The notes under the pieces were generated by a model that was not told the DNA's origin, did no database searches, and saw only the letters and a program-made list of their open reading frames with translations. Positions 42,943 to 45,640 of a stretch of DNA of 45,640 nucleotides are shown one piece after another. Every line of letters starts with the position of its first letter. Within the stretch, counting starts at the first letter, position 1. This DNA comes from Zoogloea sp041904905 (GTDB lineage: Bacteria; Pseudomonadota; Gammaproteobacteria; Burkholderiales; Rhodocyclaceae): contig NZ_JAYRMI010000030.1 of NCBI RefSeq assembly GCF_041904905.1, positions 1-45,640 on the forward strand, written 5' to 3'. A program made the position numbers and the translations under genes.

Positions 42943-43941
42943 ATGAACGCAACGCAACGACTGGTCGTCGCCGGGCTGCTGATGAGCGCCGGCGCCCAGG
43001 CCCAGGCCCAGGCCGGCGACCCGTCCGCCTGCGCCGCGGTGGCCGACAACACCGAGCGCCTGGCCTGCTACGACGAGGCCGTGGGCCGCCCCCACAAGGA
43101 GGCGCCGCCCCAGCCCCAGCCCGACAACTCGCCGTTTTCGGCGCGCTGGGAGCTGGACGCCGAGGACAAGAAGGGCACCTTCCTGATCCGCCCCTACAAG
43201 CCCACCTACCTGCTGCTGGCCCGCTGGAGCAACTCGCCCAACACCACCCCGACCTCGCCCAACCCGCTCAACGCGGTGACCACGCCCAACAACGTGGACC
43301 CGGCCGAGGCCAAGTACCAGATCAGCTTCAAGACCAAGCTGTGGGAGGGCCTGTTCGGCCGCCACGGCGACCTGTGGATGGGCTACACCCAGCAGTCCAA
43401 CTGGCAGGTGTACAACAAGCGCTTCTCGTCGCCCTTCCGGGAGACCGACTACGAGCCCGAGCTGATGGCGGTGTTCCGCACCAACCTGGATGCCGGCGCC
43501 GGCTTCAAGCTGAAGATGATGTCGCTGGGGCTCAACCACCAGTCCAACGGCCGCAGCCAGCCCTATTCCCGCAGCTGGAACCGCATCGTCGGCCAGGTCG
43601 GCATCGAGCGCGACAACTTTGCGCTGGTGATCCGCCCGTGGCTGCGCCTGTCCGAGAAGACCAGCAAGGACGACAACCCGGACATCACCTCTTACCTTGG
43701 CCACGGCGACCTCCAGGCCATGTGGCAGGTGGGCGAGCACGGCTTCGGCCTGACCCTGCGCAGCACGCTGCTGTCGGGCCGCGAGTCGCGCGGGTCGGCC
43801 CAGTTCGACTGGAGCATCCCCATCCACCGCAACCTGAAGGGCTATCTGCAGCTCTTCACCGGCTACGGCGAAACCCTCATCGACTACAACCACCGCCAGA
43901 CCACCTTCGGGCTGGGCGTATCCCTGGTGGATTGGCTATAA
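42943..43941 (+). CDS. pldA: Outer-membrane phospholipase A (OMPLA)
   Basis: This 332-residue outer-membrane beta-barrel lipase hydrolyses phospholipids that reach the outer leaflet. A signal peptide (about 1-24, ending AQAQA) and a short Cys-containing segment (ACAAVADNTERLACYDEA, a motif shared with many envelope proteins) precede the barrel. Family signatures are present: YTQQSNWQVYN near 147-157, and the active-site block LNHQSNGRSQPYSRSWNR, which supplies the His, Ser and Asn of the OMPLA triad. The protein ends in Trp-Leu after a beta-strand (FGLGVSLVDWL). It starts 29 bp after uvrA with GGAGACGAACCC as a ribosome site. Confidence 0.95.
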   Translation: MNATQRLVVAGLLMSAGAQAQAQAGDPSACAAVADNTERLACYDEAVGRPHKEAPPQPQPDNSPFSARWELDAEDKKGTFLIRPYKPTYLLLARWSNSPNTTPTSPNPLNAVTTPNNVDPAEAKYQISFKTKLWEGLFGRHGDLWMGYTQQSNWQVYNKRFSSPFRETDYEPELMAVFRTNLDAGAGFKLKMMSLGLNHQSNGRSQPYSRSWNRIVGQVGIERDNFALVIRPWLRLSEKTSKDDNPDITSYLGHGDLQAMWQVGEHGFGLTLRSTLLSGRESRGSAQFDWSIPIHRNLKGYLQLFTGYGETLIDYNHRQTTFGLGVSLVDWL

Positions 43942-43985
43942 GCCCGGTTTCTATGTCAATAATGTGAATTTATTTGTAAGCGATT

Positions 43986-44006
43986 GCAAACGACATTTGC
44001 TAGGAT
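43986..44006 (+). promoter_or_regulatory. Inverted repeat and -10-like element upstream of the PhnD-like gene
   Basis: GCAAA (43986-43990) and TTTGC (43996-44000) form a short dyad with a 5-nt centre, immediately followed by TAGGAT (44001-44006), a possible -10. The whole 43950-44010 stretch is unusually AT-rich. A regulator bound here would cover the promoter spacer. The downstream leader (to 44090) contains a further small hairpin, CCCTT/AAGGG, near 44025. Confidence 0.4.
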
Positions 44007-44089
44007 CATGACTTCAGGTATGTCGGCCCTTGGCGCAAGGGCTGGCGATACACCGAAGATAAACAGACAACCCGATAGAGGTTTCCGTC

Positions 44090-44173
44090 ATGCCCCAGCA
44101 GATGTCGTCGACGCGTGCGTCGGCACGCCCCTTCCTGTCTCGCCGCAACGTGGAGCCAGACTGTGGCGAGTGA
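44090..44173 (+). CDS. Possible 27-codon leader peptide overlapping the PhnD-like gene
   Basis: ATG 44090 has AGAGG 8 nt upstream and opens a 27-residue frame rich in Ser, Arg and Pro (MSSTRASARPFLSRRNV). It stops with TGA at 44171-44173, inside the next gene, whose GTG lies at 44163. This overlap would allow translational coupling. The RPFLSRRNV end faintly recalls a twin-arginine leader, but there is no hydrophobic core. It may be a leader peptide or chance. Confidence 0.35.
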   Translation: MPQQMSSTRASARPFLSRRNVEPDCGE

Positions 44174-44891
44174 ATTCAAGCTCAGTGTCTGCCCCCACGA
44201 CACCGCCAAGAACCTGCTCGGCTGGTTCACCCTCAACACCTACCTCCAGCGCAAGCTGGGCATCGGCATCCACTTCGAGCCCCAGGACAACTTCCTCATC
44301 GAGCGCCAGGCGGTGCTCGAGAAGCGCTTCCACGTGGTGTACGCCAACCCCTTCAGCGCCCTGTGCTACGCGCGGGACAAGGGTTTCGTGCCGGTGGCGC
44401 GGCCGGCCGGGGTGAACGACGAGACCATCCTGGTGGCCCGGGCCGGGGGCAGCGTGCCCGACGCGCCGCGCATCGCCAGCGCCACCGACAAGCTCATCAT
44501 CCATGAGCTGGGCCTGCAGGTGATGCGCCGGGAGGGGCTCGATCTGGCCGGGGCGGCGTTCCAGTTCGTCGGCAACCACCTCAATGCCGCCAAGGCGGTG
44601 CTGCAGGGCGAGGCCGACCTGGGTTTCGTGTTCAACGAAACCTGGAACGGCATGAGCGCCAGCACCCGCGACGAGCTGCAGGTGATCGGCGAGAGCCGCG
44701 ACGGGAGCGCCTTCCACTGCTTCATGGTGGCGCCCGAGTGGGCCGACAAGCGCGAGGCGATCCAGCGCATCCTGTGCGGCATGCACCAGGACGAGGCGGG
44801 CCTGCGGGTGCTCGACGACCTGCACTTCAAGCGCTTCGAGCCCATCGACGAGGGCGCGCTGGCGCCCCTGGCCACGCTGATCGGCGCCTGA
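44163..44891 (+). CDS. PhnD/SsuA-type solute-binding protein without signal peptide
   Basis: This 242-residue protein resembles periplasmic substrate-binding proteins of the PhnD (phosphonate/phosphite) type: FKLSVCPHDTAKNLLGWF at the start, HVVYANPFSALCYARDKGFVPVARP (about 58-82), ATDKLIIHELGL, NHLNAAKAVLQGEADLGFVFNETW (about 140-163). GTG 44163 is favoured because GGAG lies 7 nt upstream; an earlier GTG at 44115 adds only 16 unconvincing residues. With either start there is no export signal, and no ABC permease or ATPase is nearby. A cytoplasmic sensing role, or a fragment that lost its leader, are both possible. The substrate is unknown. Confidence 0.8.
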   Translation: MASEFKLSVCPHDTAKNLLGWFTLNTYLQRKLGIGIHFEPQDNFLIERQAVLEKRFHVVYANPFSALCYARDKGFVPVARPAGVNDETILVARAGGSVPDAPRIASATDKLIIHELGLQVMRREGLDLAGAAFQFVGNHLNAAKAVLQGEADLGFVFNETWNGMSASTRDELQVIGESRDGSAFHCFMVAPEWADKREAIQRILCGMHQDEAGLRVLDDLHFKRFEPIDEGALAPLATLIGA

Positions 44892-44900
44892 GGGCGCGTT

Positions 44901-45578
44901 TCAGGGGCGGGCGTTCAGCCCGGCCACGATCTTGCGGACAAGGCCGTGCAGGGCCTCGTCCAGCGCCCGCCCGGCGGCGGCGTCGGAGACGCCGGGGCGT
45001 TCCTCGGCAAACTGCTGGCGGAAGATCACGCTGCCCTCGGCCAGCGGATCGCTCACGTCGGGCGAATGGCGGAAGCGCAGCAGGGCCGGCGCGCGGGGGT
45101 AGATCTCGACCTGGGCGGTGACCCGCAGCGTCTGCTCGCACAGGGTGTAGCCGATCCGGGCGAAGAGCACCGCTGCGCCCGACGCGTTGTCGAACAGCAG
45201 CCGCATTCGCTCGCGGCCGGCGGGCTCGTCGGGGGTGAGATCCTCGACCCGCAGCCGGCGCGAGAAGCGGATCTCGCTGCCGGCGGTTTCGCTGCGCCAG
45301 GCTCGCTGGAGCACGGCGAGGGTGTCGTTGCCGGCCGGGGCTGCGGCGGGCGTCGTCGGGGTGGTGCCCGCCGGTACGGCGGGGGTGGGGCGCGTCGGGG
45401 CCGGCGAGAACAGGCCGGGGCAGGCGGCGGGGGCCGTGTGGGTGCCCCGGGGCAGGATCAGCACGCTGTCCAGCGGGGCGATCTCGGCCCGCGCTTCCGG
45501 TTTGAGGGGAACCCGCGGTGCGGCGCAGGCGGTGACGAGCAGCAGGGTTCCGAGGGCAAGCGGAAGGTTCCCGGACAT
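44901..45578 (-). CDS. Lipoprotein of unknown function
   Basis: This 225-residue protein has a type II signal peptide with lipobox VTAC (Cys18), so it should be a lipidated envelope protein. A Pro/Thr/Ala-rich linker (about 60-85) precedes a folded domain (about 88-215) with RAWRSETAGSEIRFSRRLRVEDL, FARIGYTLCEQTLRVTAQVEIYPR and a C-terminal helix (ALDEALHGLVRKIVAGL). No family was recognised. It is convergent with the PhnD-like gene, with 9 bp between the stops and no visible terminator. Only 62 bp of upstream sequence is in the window, with no clear promoter. Confidence 0.8.
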   Translation of the reverse strand: MSGNLPLALGTLLLVTACAAPRVPLKPEARAEIAPLDSVLILPRGTHTAPAACPGLFSPAPTRPTPAVPAGTTPTTPAAAPAGNDTLAVLQRAWRSETAGSEIRFSRRLRVEDLTPDEPAGRERMRLLFDNASGAAVLFARIGYTLCEQTLRVTAQVEIYPRAPALLRFRHSPDVSDPLAEGSVIFRQQFAEERPGVSDAAAGRALDEALHGLVRKIVAGLNARP

Positions 45579-45640
45579 GAGGTTCTCCGTGGCGGGCGGT
45601 GGGCGCGCTTCTTCTTTTCGCGGCCAGTTTACGCGCCTCT

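Noticed and set aside
43984..44160. Alternative frame starting at 43984 or 44008 as a coding N-terminus of the PhnD-like protein
   Set aside because: It runs in a different frame from the conserved PhnD-like sequence and has no family-like content; a real frameshift cannot be excluded without relatives.

Overview
This 45.6-kb window looks like a chromosomal segment of a high-GC betaproteobacterium, most likely order Rhodocyclales (Azoarcus/Thauera/Zoogloea-like). That placement rests on family content and gene order: a PEP-CTERM exosortase substrate with a sigma-54 promoter, a DUF1631 protein, Smg next to DprA and TopB, and a double-length UvrA. It is inference; no 16S gene is present. No rRNA, tRNA or CRISPR array was recognised.

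Layout. (1) 1-2399: a horizontally acquired-looking cassette, lower in GC than its surroundings. It holds phased CGGGAG repeats, a serine-recombinase-like protein lacking key active-site arginines, a BglII-family restriction endonuclease and an MT-A70 adenine methyltransferase. (2) 2420-4225: a PEP-CTERM protein with a good sigma-54 promoter, and an unrecognised protein. (3) 4276-8083 (minus): gatC-gatA-lipoprotein-gatB, the tRNA-dependent amidotransferase operon with an extra lipoprotein gene inside it. (4) 8192-14944 (plus): the rod-shape/elongasome operon mreB-mreC-mreD-mrdA-rodA-rlpA. (5) 15030-15473: two small proteins, one Cys-rich. (6) 15494-19673 (minus): mnmG-rsmG-parA-parB. (7) 19936-25559 (plus): a two-gene signalling operon, a giant multi-sensor hybrid histidine kinase coupled to a hemerythrin-histidine kinase fusion. 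(8) 25626-27987 (minus): def-fmt-htpX. (9) 28157-33591 (plus): LysM protein, dprA, smg, topB. (10) 33658-37234: an HDOD protein, divergent from a membrane protein and a DUF1631 protein. (11) 37301-42913: tandem-fused UvrA with four ATPase cassettes and a palindromic repeat inserted in frame. (12) 42943-45578: outer-membrane phospholipase A, a PhnD-like solute-binding protein without signal peptide, and a lipoprotein.

Most of the window is core metabolism and cell-envelope biology: tRNA charging, N-formylation and deformylation, cell-wall elongation and chromosome segregation. The best candidate for something undescribed is the left-end cassette. There a probably catalytically impaired invertase-like DNA-binding protein sits directly upstream of a restriction-modification pair, with a perfect 10-bp dyad between it and the endonuclease gene. 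This arrangement would fit a recombinase fold reused as a restriction-modification controller. That is a hypothesis, not an observation.
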